Part shown: positions 55,234 to 64,000 of the stretch, piece after piece
How the letters are laid out: the number at the start of each line of letters is the position of its first letter
How positions within the stretch are numbered: the stretch's first letter is position 1
NCBI GenBank assembly: GCA_902587165.1
Contig: CACIKF010000001.1
Coordinates: 499,501-563,500, forward strand
Length of the DNA stretch: 64,000 bases
Source of the DNA: Puniceicoccaceae bacterium
GTDB lineage: Bacteria; Verrucomicrobiota; Verrucomicrobiia; Opitutales; Coraliomargaritaceae
Reading direction: 5' to 3'
Notes under the pieces: model-generated
What the model was told of the DNA's origin: nothing
The model's database searches: none
Seen by the model: only the letters and a program-made list of their open reading frames with translations
Translations under genes and position numbers: made by a program

Positions 55234-56364
55234 TCAAAGTGGATAAGTGAGTATCGCGGTGACGCCGCTTTCGGTGTTTTCTTTAAGATGAATATCTCCT
55301 TCAAGGTTACGGATGGTATGACGAGCGATGGTCAAACCCATGCCCCGACCGACGGAGGTTTTGGTCGTACTGAATGGCTCAAAGAGTAGGTCGATGACTG
55401 TGGGGTCGATACCCTCGCCCTTGTCGGAGACTTCCAAGTGGAGCATCTCTGAACCATTTTTATGCTGGGTGCTAGCATGAAGTGAAATTGTGCGATCGCT
55501 AGACGGGGTATCTTCGCGGTAGCTCTCCCATGCGTTGATTAGTAGTTTACCGAGTATGATCTCGAAGGTTTCCGCATTAGCGGATATACACGTTTTGGGT
55601 TCGATTGAAGAGTTGACGAAGACTTCAGCATCGACTTCGTATTCTTCTTTAAAACGCGCGATACTGCTCTCGATTAGCTCTGGTATAGAGATCTCCGCTA
55701 GTTCATAACGTTCGTTGCTAGCGATCATACTAAGTTGATGGATAATGTTGGCCATACGCGTGATAGCGTGATCCATGAGTCCAACGCTCCGTTTGACCAT
55801 GTCGGGACTGTCGTGTCCATTTTTTAGTAGGTCGATATAGCCGACGACGACCCCCAGCAGGTTATTCAAATTATGTGCGATGCCACTGGTGATCGCACCG
55901 ACGGCTGCGGTCTTGCGAGCATCGCCGAGCCGCTCTTGAAGTTGCAGGTTTTCGCGAAACATTTCTTGCAAGCGCAGTTGGGTTTGTACGCGAGCAAGGG
56001 TTTCGTCCAGATCGATGGGCTTGGTAATGTAATCGACCGCGCCAGCATTGAGGCCCTCGAGCTTTCCTTCTCTCGAGGCTTTGGCTGTTATAAATATGAC
56101 TGGGATCTTCTCGGTTTTTGGGTTCGACTTGAGGCGTTGGCAGGTCTCTATACCGTCCATCTCGGGCATCATAACATCGAGCAAGATGAGGTCGGGATTT
56201 GTCTCTTCGACGATGTCTAAACACTCGCGACCATTGCAGGCAACAAAGACGTCCATCCCTTGGGGCTCAAGCTTAAGTTGAAGTAGCTTGGTGTTGATCG
56301 GATGGTCGTCGACTACTAGGATTCTAGGCTCTTGTTTTTTGCTCAAAATGGGCTCGGCTCGCAC
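55234..56364 (-). CDS. Response regulator receiver fused to histidine kinase
   Basis: A 376-residue soluble protein (GTG start at 56364). An N-terminal receiver (about 12-130) has phospho-acceptor Asp63 in LILLDVMMPEMDG. A coiled-coil linker (about 130-152) leads to a HisKA-like segment with His164 in SGIAHNLNNLLG, then a HATPase domain with N-box GKLLINAWES and G-boxes DKGEGIDPT and GRGMGLTIARH. There is no membrane helix, so it is a cytoplasmic phosphorelay component receiving signal from another kinase. No partner is adjacent. Confidence 0.93.
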   Translation of the reverse strand: MRAEPILSKKQEPRILVVDDHPINTKLLQLKLEPQGMDVFVACNGRECLDIVEETNPDLILLDVMMPEMDGIETCQRLKSNPKTEKIPVIFITAKASREGKLEGLNAGAVDYITKPIDLDETLARVQTQLRLQEMFRENLQLQERLGDARKTAAVGAITSGIAHNLNNLLGVVVGYIDLLKNGHDSPDMVKRSVGLMDHAITRMANIIHQLSMIASNERYELAEISIPELIESSIARFKEEYEVDAEVFVNSSIEPKTCISANAETFEIILGKLLINAWESYREDTPSSDRTISLHASTQHKNGSEMLHLEVSDKGEGIDPTVIDLLFEPFSTTKTSVGRGMGLTIARHTIRNLEGDIHLKENTESGVTAILTYPL

Positions 56365-56478
56365 CGAAAATGTTTTCTGATCTAAGCAGTTTTTCTAAAA
56401 AGATATCACAGAGTGACCGAAGATTCTAATTTTGGCAAAACAGAAAATGCGCTGTTCTTTAAATGCGATCAATTAAGA

Positions 56479-57147
56479 TCAGCATTTGCTGCTATTAACC
56501 ATTTTTTCATCAATCACGGCAGTGCGGCTCATCATGTCGTGCCCCATTTGACGGCGCTTGTTGAAAAACAGCGTGACCAGTGTGGCGATCATGCCGATGG
56601 GGAAAAAGAAATAGAGCGTGAGCGTTTTCAAACCACCTCGGACGATGCCCGCCATGATGGGGGGCTTACTAAGAGTGACTGTGCTTACGCTACGGATGCG
56701 GCAAATACGTTTGCCCAGAGAACTGCCCCCAAAAAACGCCTCGCCCACAGAAAAATAAAGCCAGAAGCAGAGCATTTGTAGCTCGTTGGCGATGGTGAGG
56801 GCTTCAGTGAGGTTTTTACCTGGTTCAGGAAAGGGTGCATCAATTGAAGTGGCTCGGTCGCTGTACCAGGTGACGAGTGCCTGTGTCCATTCCGATAGTT
56901 CAGTGAATGCGGCGGGATGCGACTGTGGGAGGGCGATCTTCCAGATGATGATCGATGCAACAGCTGAGATAAGGATGAAGTCGAGTAAGAAGGCTAAGCC
57001 GCGCAGGCCGATGCTCGCGGGGGGCATGGGACCATCCTTGCGGAACACGGAGTCTAGAAGGTTACCGGCGCTGGGCCTTGTAAGCTGTGGGTCTTCGTTC
57101 GGGCGCTTACTCTGGTCTTGGGAGTGTCTGGGTTCGAGAGAACTCAT
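56479..57147 (-). CDS. RDD family membrane protein
   Basis: A 222-residue protein with a Pro/Arg-rich N-terminus and an RDD domain (about 45-210). Motif residues [14 protein letters not shown] at the first helix and [12 protein letters not shown] in the middle are typical, followed by the helix [18 protein letters not shown] and the tail [16 protein letters not shown]. Three membrane passes are expected. The family has been linked to ion or small-molecule transport, with no clear role. The folD stop overlaps its ATG by 4 bases, so the two are co-translated. Confidence 0.88.
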   Translation of the reverse strand: MSSLEPRHSQDQSKRPNEDPQLTRPSAGNLLDSVFRKDGPMPPASIGLRGLAFLLDFILISAVASIIIWKIALPQSHPAAFTELSEWTQALVTWYSDRATSIDAPFPEPGKNLTEALTIANELQMLCFWLYFSVGEAFFGGSSLGKRICRIRSVSTVTLSKPPIMAGIVRGGLKTLTLYFFFPIGMIATLVTLFFNKRRQMGHDMMSRTAVIDEKMVNSSKC

Positions 57148-58019
57148 GTGACTTTAGCGGCTTTGAAGGCGCGTAGCGTATTGTGCATGAGCATCGCGAC
57201 CGTCATCGGGCCGACTCCGCCGGGCACGGGTGTAATATGAGAAGATTTTGGTGCGACCGCTTCGAATTCGACATCACCGACTAGGCGATAGCCGCGCTTT
57301 TTAGTACTGTCTTCGACGCGGTTGATGCCCACGTCGATTACGGCGACGCCTTCTTTGACCATGTTGCCCGTTACAAAATTAGCACGGCCGATCGCGGCGA
57401 TAAGCACATCCGCTTGTCGGGTAATGCTGGGTAGATCCTTAGTGCGCGAGTGGCAGACCGTTACAGTGGCATTGCCAGGAAGCGCTTTACGCATCATGAG
57501 CAGCGCTGCGGGCTTTCCCACAATCTGGCTGCGGCCGAGCACAACGACGTGCTTACCCTCGGTCTCGATGCCGCTTCGCTCGATCAATTCGACAATACCT
57601 GCTGGTGTGCAAGCCACGAAGCCTTGGTGGTCCTCTTGGCAAAGCTTGCCGATGTTTAAAGTGTTAAAGCCGTCAACGTCCTTGCTGGGCAGTACGCGGT
57701 TGAAGGTCTGCGTTTCGTCAATGTGTCTGGGCAGCGGCGCTTGTATTAGGATGCCGTTCACTTCGGGGTCGTCATTAAGTGCGTCAATTTGGGCAAAGAG
57801 TTCTTCTTTGTTCACATCTTCAGCGAGCAGGTAAAGGCGACTTCCAATACCGATCCGTTCAGCCGTCTTTTCCTTCTTGCGGACATAAGAAACTGATGCG
57901 GGATCTTTGCCTACACGAATAAAGGCCACAACGGGCTTCTTCCCTGAAAGCTGGCTGACCTCTGCAGTGAGTTCCGCAATTATGGATTCTGCGATAGCAT
58001 TACCGTCGATGAGTTTCAT
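57144..58019 (-). CDS. folD: Bifunctional methylenetetrahydrofolate dehydrogenase/cyclohydrolase
   Basis: One-carbon metabolism enzyme interconverting 5,10-methylene- and 10-formyl-tetrahydrofolate. ATG 58019 gives [20 protein letters not shown] and 291 residues. The catalytic region [14 protein letters not shown] contains Tyr and Lys. The cofactor region has [28 protein letters not shown] and [13 protein letters not shown], followed by [20 protein letters not shown] at the C-terminus. It overlaps the RDD-family gene (ATGA). Confidence 0.97.
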   Translation of the reverse strand: MKLIDGNAIAESIIAELTAEVSQLSGKKPVVAFIRVGKDPASVSYVRKKEKTAERIGIGSRLYLLAEDVNKEELFAQIDALNDDPEVNGILIQAPLPRHIDETQTFNRVLPSKDVDGFNTLNIGKLCQEDHQGFVACTPAGIVELIERSGIETEGKHVVVLGRSQIVGKPAALLMMRKALPGNATVTVCHSRTKDLPSITRQADVLIAAIGRANFVTGNMVKEGVAVIDVGINRVEDSTKKRGYRLVGDVEFEAVAPKSSHITPVPGGVGPMTVAMLMHNTLRAFKAAKVT

Positions 58020-58089
58020 GTCCACAAACAACGCCAAGCCTTCCTAATTTGGCAACTCTAGAATTCTCTCTCCGCTTTAAGTTTGGCGC

Positions 58090-59337
58090 TTACTGTATCA
58101 GGATACCGGCGATAGCGGCACTGGAAAGATTTGCGAGGGTTCCTGCTAGCACCGCTTTGAGACCAAGACGAGCGATTTCCTGCCGACGACTTGGAACTAA
58201 GCTACCTAAGCCACCTAGTAAAATCGCGATCGAAGAGAAATTGGCAAATCCGCAGAGTGCAAAGGTGATGATTGCCTGCGAGCGAGTGCTGAGCGCTTCT
58301 TGGATGAGCCCGAATTCAACGAAGGCGACGAACTCATTGACCACCAGCTTTTGGCCAATGAAAGATCCCCCCGTTACGGCGTTTTCCCAAGGGATGCTGA
58401 GTAACCATGCGATTGGACTGAACATCCAGCCTAGTAACAGTTGCAACGTTAAATTATCGTAGTCGAATAGACCGCCGATTAATCCAAGTAGGCCGTTGAC
58501 TAGCGCGATCAATCCGATAAAGGCTAGGAGCATGGCTCCCACATTAAGCGCCAGCTTGAGCCCGTCAGAGGCACCGCCAGCCGCTGCATCAAAGACGTTG
58601 GCTGGTTTGTCTGCAGGATCCTCCTTTAGTTCGCTATTATCTGTGGTCTCGGTTTCCGGAATCAGAAGTTTGGCGAAAAGCAGCCCAGCAGGTGCGGCCA
58701 TGAAGCAGGCCGCCAGCAAGAAACGCAAGTCGATTCCCATCGAAGCATAGCCCGCGAGAACACTGCCCGCAATCGAAGCCAATCCGCCTACCATGACAGC
58801 AAAAAATTCCGATTGTGTCATCCGCCCGAGATAGGGCTTAATTGCAAGTGGCGCCTCTGTTTGCCCGACAAAGATATTGGCAGTGGCGCTGAGCGACTCT
58901 GCACGACTTGTACCCAAAAGTTTCCGAATGCCACCTCCGATGATCTGCACAATAAAAGGCATTACCTTTATATAGTAGAGCACAGAAATTAGTGAGGAGA
59001 AAAAGATAATTACCGGTAGCACTTTAAATGCGAAGACGAAGCCTAGGCTCGCGGATGGATCACTAAGTCCTCCAAATATAAAACTAATTCCATCGTCTCC
59101 GTAGGCAATTACAGTACTAACAATTATGGAGAGTTTCTCCAAGGCCATCTTGCCGATTGGGACGTAGAGTACAAGCAACCCGAATCCAAACTGAATCCCG
59201 ATTGCTCCAATCACCGTGCGCCAGTTGATGTTTTTTCTCGAACTAGACAATAACCAGGCGATCGTGATAAGGGCACAGTAACCGAATAGACTTGTTATCA
59301 TATACATGTAGATTAAAGGGGCAGGCACCATTTGCAA
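58090..59337 (-). CDS. Concentrative nucleoside transporter (NupC/CNT family)
   Basis: A 415-residue polytopic membrane protein. It is built of about eight to ten helices with the CNT core: [40 protein letters not shown] and a C-terminal region with [23 protein letters not shown] proteins import nucleosides with Na+ or H+. The lysine-proline region of the QTEAPL motif is the substrate site in this family. It lies upstream of folD and divergent from the ribosomal operon. Confidence 0.92.
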   Translation of the reverse strand: MQMVPAPLIYMYMITSLFGYCALITIAWLLSSSRKNINWRTVIGAIGIQFGFGLLVLYVPIGKMALEKLSIIVSTVIAYGDDGISFIFGGLSDPSASLGFVFAFKVLPVIIFFSSLISVLYYIKVMPFIVQIIGGGIRKLLGTSRAESLSATANIFVGQTEAPLAIKPYLGRMTQSEFFAVMVGGLASIAGSVLAGYASMGIDLRFLLAACFMAAPAGLLFAKLLIPETETTDNSELKEDPADKPANVFDAAAGGASDGLKLALNVGAMLLAFIGLIALVNGLLGLIGGLFDYDNLTLQLLLGWMFSPIAWLLSIPWENAVTGGSFIGQKLVVNEFVAFVEFGLIQEALSTRSQAIITFALCGFANFSSIAILLGGLGSLVPSRRQEIARLGLKAVLAGTLANLSSAAIAGILIQ

Positions 59338-59465
59338 GCCTTCGGATCCGCCCGTAATGGCTAGTTCTGCAGCAAGATAATAATCTGGCTATTAATCGCC
59401 TTGTAGCCCGCATGCATAATACAGAAACGCCCATTTCGTCGCCCCAAAAAAATGCAAAAAGGTAC

Positions 59466-59493
59466 TTGCACAGGTAAGGCGACCCGCTACTTT
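59466..59493 (+). promoter_or_regulatory. Possible promoter of the rpsL operon
   Basis: A -35 like TTGCAC (59466-59471) is separated by 16 bases from a weak -10 like TACTTT (59488-59493), about 35 bases ahead of rpsL. It is within a 190-base gap between divergent transcription units, so a strong promoter must lie close by. Confidence 0.3.
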
Positions 59494-59528
59494 CGCCGTC
59501 TTTCTCTAATTCCAGCGATCAATTCTCA

Positions 59529-59909
59529 ATGCCAACAATTAATCAATTAGTCCGCAACCCTCGTGTTGTTCAAAAGGAAAAATCAAAGTCTCGTCACTTG
59601 GACAAGAACCCATTCCGTCGTGGTGTCTGTGTTCAAGTCATGACTCGCACTCCTAAAAAGCCGAATTCTGCTATCCGTAAGGTGGCCAAGGTTCGCCTGA
59701 CTAATGGGCACGAAATCATCGCTTACATCCCTGATGAAGGCCACAATCTGCAAGAGCATAGTATTGTGCTCGTGCGTGGCGGTCGTGTTAAAGACCTTCC
59801 AGGTGTCCGTTATCACATTGTTCGTGGCACACTTGACTGCGTGGGTGTTGAGAAACGTCGCCGCAGTCGCTCTAAGTATGGCGTAAAACGTCCTAAGGAC
59901 GCTTCTTAA
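59529..59909 (+). CDS. rpsL: Small ribosomal subunit protein uS12
   Basis: Part of the decoding centre. The 126 residues begin [20 protein letters not shown] and carry the decoding loops [20 protein letters not shown] and [20 protein letters not shown]. The two lysines that determine streptomycin sensitivity ([17 protein letters not shown]) are present in wild-type form. First gene of the str-type operon with rpsG, fusA and rpsJ. No Shine-Dalgarno before its ATG. Confidence 0.98.
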   Translation: MPTINQLVRNPRVVQKEKSKSRHLDKNPFRRGVCVQVMTRTPKKPNSAIRKVAKVRLTNGHEIIAYIPDEGHNLQEHSIVLVRGGRVKDLPGVRYHIVRGTLDCVGVEKRRRSRSKYGVKRPKDAS

Positions 59910-59947
59910 GCGAACGACTTAATCTTTATATCTAATTCTTACAAACT

Positions 59948-60421
59948 ATGTCACGTCGTCGCCAAGCCGTTAAACGCCCTCTCATACCAGATCCTCGCTA
60001 CAACAGCACTCTGGTTGCCAATCTTGTAAATATGATTATGGAACGCGGTAAGCGCACCGTGGCTCAGAAGATCGTTTATACTGCGTTTGAACGCGTAAGC
60101 GAAAAATTAGAAAAGGGCGATCCAGTCGACCTTATTATGGGAGCGCTTGAAAACTCGCGTCCCAAGCTTGAAGTGAAGAGCCGCCGTGTCGGTGGCGCCA
60201 CTTATCAGGTGCCCGTTGAAATTTCTTTCGAACGCCAGCAAGCCCTCGCTTTCCGCTGGATGGTCAACGCCGCTCGTAGCCGTAAGGGTGTTCCCATGAA
60301 CGAAGCCTTGGCCGACGAAATCGTCGATGCCTACAATAATACAGGTGGAGTTGTGAAGAAAAAAGAAGAAGTTCACCGCATGGCTCAAGCCAACCGTGCT
60401 TTCGCGCACCTGCGCTGGTAA
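59948..60421 (+). CDS. rpsG: Small ribosomal subunit protein uS7
   Basis: Primary 16S rRNA-binding protein that starts assembly of the small-subunit head. The 157 residues open MSRRRQAVKRPLIPDPRYNS, then the usual LVNMIMERGKRTVAQKIVY, GGATYQVPVEI and AFRWMVNAARSRKG blocks, ending with KKEEVHRMAQANRAFAHLRW. It is 38 bases after rpsL. Confidence 0.98.
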   Translation: MSRRRQAVKRPLIPDPRYNSTLVANLVNMIMERGKRTVAQKIVYTAFERVSEKLEKGDPVDLIMGALENSRPKLEVKSRRVGGATYQVPVEISFERQQALAFRWMVNAARSRKGVPMNEALADEIVDAYNNTGGVVKKKEEVHRMAQANRAFAHLRW

Positions 60422-60487
60422 TTTCTTACTTGCACCGGCAGTCCTCGGACGCGCCGCCCCTCGTTCTTTTCCAGTCGTATCTCTTTT

Positions 60488-62638
60488 ATGTCCGCTATTC
60501 ATAGTATTGCGTCAGCTAACTCACCGAAACGTAAGTTCCCCTTGGAGCATACGCGAAATATCGGTATAGCTGCTCACATCGACGCGGGAAAGACGACAAC
60601 GACGGAAAGAATTCTATTTTACGCAGGTGTTGTCCACAAGATGGGTGAGGTCCACGAAGGTAGCGCAGTTACCGACTGGATGGATCAAGAACGCGAGCGT
60701 GGTATTACTATTACCTCCGCAGCGATTTCCTGTAACTGGACCAATCAAGATGGTCCTTACGCCGAGATCTGTAACCAAATCAATATTATCGACACCCCGG
60801 GGCACGTCGATTTCACCGCCGAAGTAGAGCGCTCGCTCCGTGTCCTAGATGGAACCGTCGGTGTTTTTTGCGCCGTCGCTGGTGTGCAGCCACAGTCTGA
60901 GACGGTTTGGCGGCAAATGACAAAATACAATGTCCCGCGCATAGCGTTTGTTAATAAGATGGATCGCGTGGGTGCAGATTATTTCGCCGCCATTGAGTCC
61001 ATGCGCGAGCGCCTCGGTGCGAATGCGCACCCCATCTTTCTACCTATCGGCTCCGAAGAAGACTTTATCGGGCTTATTGACCTCACTACGATGGAAGCTC
61101 GGATTTACGATACGGCTGACTCCAGTGGCATGACCTTCGAGACACAGGCCATCCCCGCCGACCTAGTCGACCAAGCCAACGAATATCGCGAAAAGCTAAT
61201 TGAAGCCCTTGCCGACTTTGATGAAGCGCTGGCTGAGAAATACCTCGAAGGTGAAGAACTGGCAGCCGACGACATCCGCGCCGCCATCCGCGAGGCGACT
61301 ATTTCCCTAGGCTTTTGTGGCGTTATTCCGGGTAGTGCCTTTAAGAATAAGGGCGTTCAAGCCGTTCTTGAATCCGTGGTTAATTACCTCCCAAGCCCAC
61401 TCGACCTGCCTCCGATGAAGGGTGAGACCGAGCAAGGCCGTGATGTTGAAGTCGCCCCTGACGACAATGCCAAGTTCGCAGGCCTTGCCTTTAAACTAAT
61501 GAACGATGGCTACGTTGGTAAGCTCGTCTTTGTCCGCGTTTACTCGGGCAACCTCGCCAAAGGAAGCGCACTTTATAACCCACGCACAGGCAAGACCGAG
61601 CGCATTTCTCGTCTTCTTATCATGAAGGCCGACTCCCGCGAAGACATCGACGTCGCCTATTCTGGTGATATCTGCGCGATCGTTGGTGCGCGCGATGTCG
61701 TCACCGGCGATACGCTTTGCACCAAGGGTTTCGATGTACGCTTGGAGCCACCCACATTCCCCGAGCCGGTAATCTCGATGTCAATCGAGCCTATGACCAC
61801 CGCTGATCAAGAAAAAATGGCGACCGGTCTGCAGCGCCTCGCCGAAGAGGATCCTACCTTTGTCGTTAGTTCCGACGAAGAGACCGGGCAGACGATCATT
61901 GCTGGGATGGGCGAGTTGCACCTCGAAATCATTAAAGACCGCCTCTTCCGTGAGTTTAAAGTCGGCGCAGAAGCTGGTCGTCCTCAGATCGCTTACCGCG
62001 AAACGGTTTCTGCCAATTCAGAGGGGGAGGGTAAATTCGTCCGCCAAACTGGTGGCAGCGGTCAATACGGCCACGCCCGTATCAAGCTCGAGCCTCTCGT
62101 ACGCGGTGCAGGCATTGAAATCGTCGATAAGACAATCGGTGGGGTGGTCCCAAAAGAATTTATCCAGCCCACCCTTGAAGGCATCCGCGAAGCTGCCAAC
62201 AATGGTTCTGTCTGTGGCTACCCAGTGGTTGACTTCAAAGTCACTCTTTTCGACGGCTCCTTCCACGATGTGGATTCCTCTGAAATGTCCTTCAAGATGG
62301 CCGGTATCTACGCTTTCCGTGACGCCATGGAAAAAGCCAGCCCACAATTGCTTGAGCCCATGATGAAAGTCGAAGTCGAAACGCCCGATGAATATCAAGG
62401 CGACATCATGGGCGATCTCAATCGCCGCCGCGGCCAGATACAAAACGTCTCTGGTAAAACCGCCTTCGTTTCAATTTCTGCGATGGTGCCCCTGCAAGAA
62501 ATGTTTGGCTATGCGACCATCGTTCGCTCACTCAGTAAGGGCCGCGCCTCCTACAGTATGGAGCCCGAATCCTTCGAACCAGTCCCGCAAATCGTCCTCA
62601 ACAGCATCTTAGAAACCTCTACGAGAGGTCGTTATTAA
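60488..62638 (+). CDS. fusA: Elongation factor G
   Basis: Translocation GTPase, 716 residues. It has GTP-binding motifs G1 [19 protein letters not shown] (G2), [11 protein letters not shown] (G3) and NKMD (G4), then domains II to V. Visible later blocks are [14 protein letters not shown] and [13 protein letters not shown] in domain IV, and the domain V stretch with [13 protein letters not shown]. It follows rpsG by 66 bases. The next gene is rpsJ, not tuf. Confidence 0.98.
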   Translation: MSAIHSIASANSPKRKFPLEHTRNIGIAAHIDAGKTTTTERILFYAGVVHKMGEVHEGSAVTDWMDQERERGITITSAAISCNWTNQDGPYAEICNQINIIDTPGHVDFTAEVERSLRVLDGTVGVFCAVAGVQPQSETVWRQMTKYNVPRIAFVNKMDRVGADYFAAIESMRERLGANAHPIFLPIGSEEDFIGLIDLTTMEARIYDTADSSGMTFETQAIPADLVDQANEYREKLIEALADFDEALAEKYLEGEELAADDIRAAIREATISLGFCGVIPGSAFKNKGVQAVLESVVNYLPSPLDLPPMKGETEQGRDVEVAPDDNAKFAGLAFKLMNDGYVGKLVFVRVYSGNLAKGSALYNPRTGKTERISRLLIMKADSREDIDVAYSGDICAIVGARDVVTGDTLCTKGFDVRLEPPTFPEPVISMSIEPMTTADQEKMATGLQRLAEEDPTFVVSSDEETGQTIIAGMGELHLEIIKDRLFREFKVGAEAGRPQIAYRETVSANSEGEGKFVRQTGGSGQYGHARIKLEPLVRGAGIEIVDKTIGGVVPKEFIQPTLEGIREAANNGSVCGYPVVDFKVTLFDGSFHDVDSSEMSFKMAGIYAFRDAMEKASPQLLEPMMKVEVETPDEYQGDIMGDLNRRRGQIQNVSGKTAFVSISAMVPLQEMFGYATIVRSLSKGRASYSMEPESFEPVPQIVLNSILETSTRGRY

Positions 62639-62752
62639 TGAGAGCACATAAGACAGGGTTTAGAAATAAACTCTTAAAATTTAATCTTTCTGCTTCTCAC
62701 ATCGTATAACCAACAACTTTCAATCAACAAGAATCAAACAAACACATAAATT

Positions 62753-63061
62753 ATGAGCACACCACGTATCCGTATTCGCCTTAAAGGCTTTGATTATCGC
62801 GTTATCGACCAGTCCGCAGCGGACATTGTCGAGACTGCAAAACGCTCCGGCGCACGCGTCGCTGGCCCAGTCCCGCTTCCGACTAATATCGAGAAGTTCA
62901 CTGTAAATCGTTCCGTCCACGTTAACAAAAAATCGATGGACCAGTTTGAAGTTCGCACGCACAAACGCCTCATCGACATCGTCGAGCCAACTGCCGCGAC
63001 AGTCGACGAACTCAAGAAGCTCAACTTGCCTGCAGGTGTCGACATTTCGATTAATGTTTAG
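62753..63061 (+). CDS. rpsJ: Small ribosomal subunit protein uS10
   Basis: Ribosomal head protein that also acts as NusE in antitermination. The 102 residues begin [20 protein letters not shown] and have [20 protein letters not shown] and [20 protein letters not shown], with the usual C-terminus. It follows fusA by 114 bases and precedes a terminator, so it is not the start of an S10-spc operon here. Confidence 0.98.
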   Translation: MSTPRIRIRLKGFDYRVIDQSAADIVETAKRSGARVAGPVPLPTNIEKFTVNRSVHVNKKSMDQFEVRTHKRLIDIVEPTAATVDELKKLNLPAGVDISINV

Positions 63062-63126
63062 ACTGTTCGATTCGCAGTCTTGTTTCCTAGGCGGGCAGCT
63101 AAAGTCCTATAGCTAGATTATTTCTC

Positions 63127-63160
63127 AAGCCCTGCAGCTCAAAAGCTGCGGGGCTTTTTT
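63127..63160 (+). terminator. Rho-independent terminator of the rpsL-rpsJ operon
   Basis: A 13-base stem AAGCCCTGCAGCT / AGCTGCGGGGCTT (one T-G pair), four-base loop CAAA and six T after the stem. It ends the ribosomal operon before convergent mfd. Confidence 0.93.
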
Positions 63161-63292
63161 ATCCTAAATGCATACAGAATGTTCTGGGGCGAAATCCTCC
63201 TGTGCATATAAAAAAAAGCAGCCATAAAAAACGTGATGAGAGTCCCGCTTTCACTTTTGAAAAAGCCTGTATCACGCCCTTTAGATGAGCCC

Positions 63293-64000
63293 TTATTGTC
63301 GTCTCAAAAAGCTCTGAATTTCGACAAGGCGAGTGATGGGATCTTTGGCTTTCAGTCTAGGGAAGCGAGTGCCAGATTTCAGGAATTCGCCGTTTTTGAC
63401 GGGTCGGGCAAGTTTGCAGATTAAGCGGTCGCCTTCGGTCTCAACACGGCGTACGCCTGCTAATTCGGCGAGCACGCGAATATGACTGACATTGATGAGG
63501 GCTTTGGTGGCGAGGGGTAATTTGCCGAATCGGTCGGCTAATTCTTCGGCGATATCCTCCACTTCAGCACTTTTTTCAGTGAGGGCTAGACGGCGGTAGA
63601 AGTCGATCCGAAGGCGCGGTTCGGCAATATAGTTAGCGGGTAGGGCGGCCTCGATTAGCTCGCTTTTGTGCTTACCGTATTCGGCATCCTTAATTGCGGC
63701 AAAGCTAAAGGTACCGCTGGTTCTACGGGCGCGACGTCCACCCTCACCGGAGGTGATGAAGTCGAGCTTAACCTCGGCACGAATACGGTCGGCGCCTGGC
63801 TCTCCCTTCAGTCGGGCGACACTTTGTTTAAGTAATTGGCAATACAGCTCAAAGCCAATCCCTGCGATGTGACCACTTTGTTCCGAGCCGAGTAGATTGC
63901 CTGCGCCGCGCAACTCAAGGTCGCGCATCGCTATGCGGAAACCAGCTCCCAGTTGGTTGTGTTGTTTGAGTGCATTCAATCGTTTCTGTGCCTGGTCAAC
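63293..64000 (-). CDS. mfd: Transcription-repair coupling factor Mfd (C-terminal part)
   Basis: Removes RNA polymerase stalled at DNA damage and recruits UvrA. About 235 C-terminal residues are in the window, and the reading frame stays open to the edge. It shows [20 protein letters not shown] followed by [20 protein letters not shown], the TRG motif region of Mfd/RecG, then the Mfd D7 domain with [19 protein letters not shown]. The N-terminal part (about 900 residues) lies beyond the right edge. Confidence 0.95.
   Translation of the reverse strand, partial: VDQAQKRLNALKQHNQLGAGFRIAMRDLELRGAGNLLGSEQSGHIAGIGFELYCQLLKQSVARLKGEPGADRIRAEVKLDFITSGEGGRRARRTSGTFSFAAIKDAEYGKHKSELIEAALPANYIAEPRLRIDFYRRLALTEKSAEVEDIAEELADRFGKLPLATKALINVSHIRVLAELAGVRRVETEGDRLICKLARPVKNGEFLKSGTRFPRLKAKDPITRLVEIQSFLRRQ

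Overview
This is a 64 kb bacterial chromosome segment made almost entirely of housekeeping genes. No phage, insertion sequence, CRISPR array or plasmid feature was seen. The gene repertoire suggests a Gram-negative bacterium, most likely a Verrucomicrobiota member of the Opitutae (Puniceicoccales-like) type. This is inferred from the mix of an AURKAIP1/COX24-type mini-protein, Tat-exported aldo/keto reductase, FecR-domain protein, GlgM/GlgE pair, pseudopilin locus and very poor Shine-Dalgarno use. It was not tested by any search.

Layout. 1-3.5 kb: queA (partial) divergent from prfB, which keeps its programmed +1 frameshift, then an overlapping unknown ATP-grasp-like gene. 3.8-12.7 kb: glycogen phosphorylase, a STAS protein, aconitase B, a DMT transporter, a FecR-domain protein and a eukaryote-type HisA. 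12.8-18.4 kb: AI-2E family permease, pyruvate carboxylase, a small membrane protein and YceI. 18.5-22 kb: a secreted nuclease-HhH fusion, a flavin amine-oxidase-like protein and a Tat-exported aldo/keto reductase. 22-25.7 kb: the nickel-pincer cofactor genes larB, larC and larE plus a DMT transporter. 25.8-30.3 kb: a small His-containing membrane protein, pyrE, an LptF/LptG permease, pabB-pabC and a 31-residue basic ribosomal-type protein ending in a clear terminator.

30.5-38.6 kb is the most distinctive region: a tight seven-gene operon for a type II secretion/type IV pilus-like machine (pseudopilin, GspE ATPase, GspF platform, very large pseudopilin, GspL-, GspM- and GspC/PilP-like proteins), with no secretin or prepilin peptidase in view. 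38.7-45.1 kb: a CAU tRNA, glycyl-tRNA synthetase, an acyltransferase, an NtrC-type regulator, a cyclophilin lipoprotein with two FKBP-N-like segments, and queE. 45.1-51 kb: dnaE, a secreted propeller-like protein, and a ribbon-helix-helix gene with three 11-bp repeats at its start. 51-59.3 kb: glgE and glgM (maltose-1-phosphate glucan pathway), proC, a receiver-kinase, an RDD protein, folD and a nucleoside transporter. 59.5-63.2 kb: rpsL-rpsG-fusA-rpsJ, lacking tuf, ending in a terminator. The window ends inside mfd.

Metabolic threads: glycogen (glgP, glgM, glgE), queuosine (queA, queE), folate (pabB, pabC, folD), anaplerosis/TCA (pyc, acnB) and translation. Nearly all start codons lack a recognisable Shine-Dalgarno sequence, although the prfB frameshift site carries an internal one.
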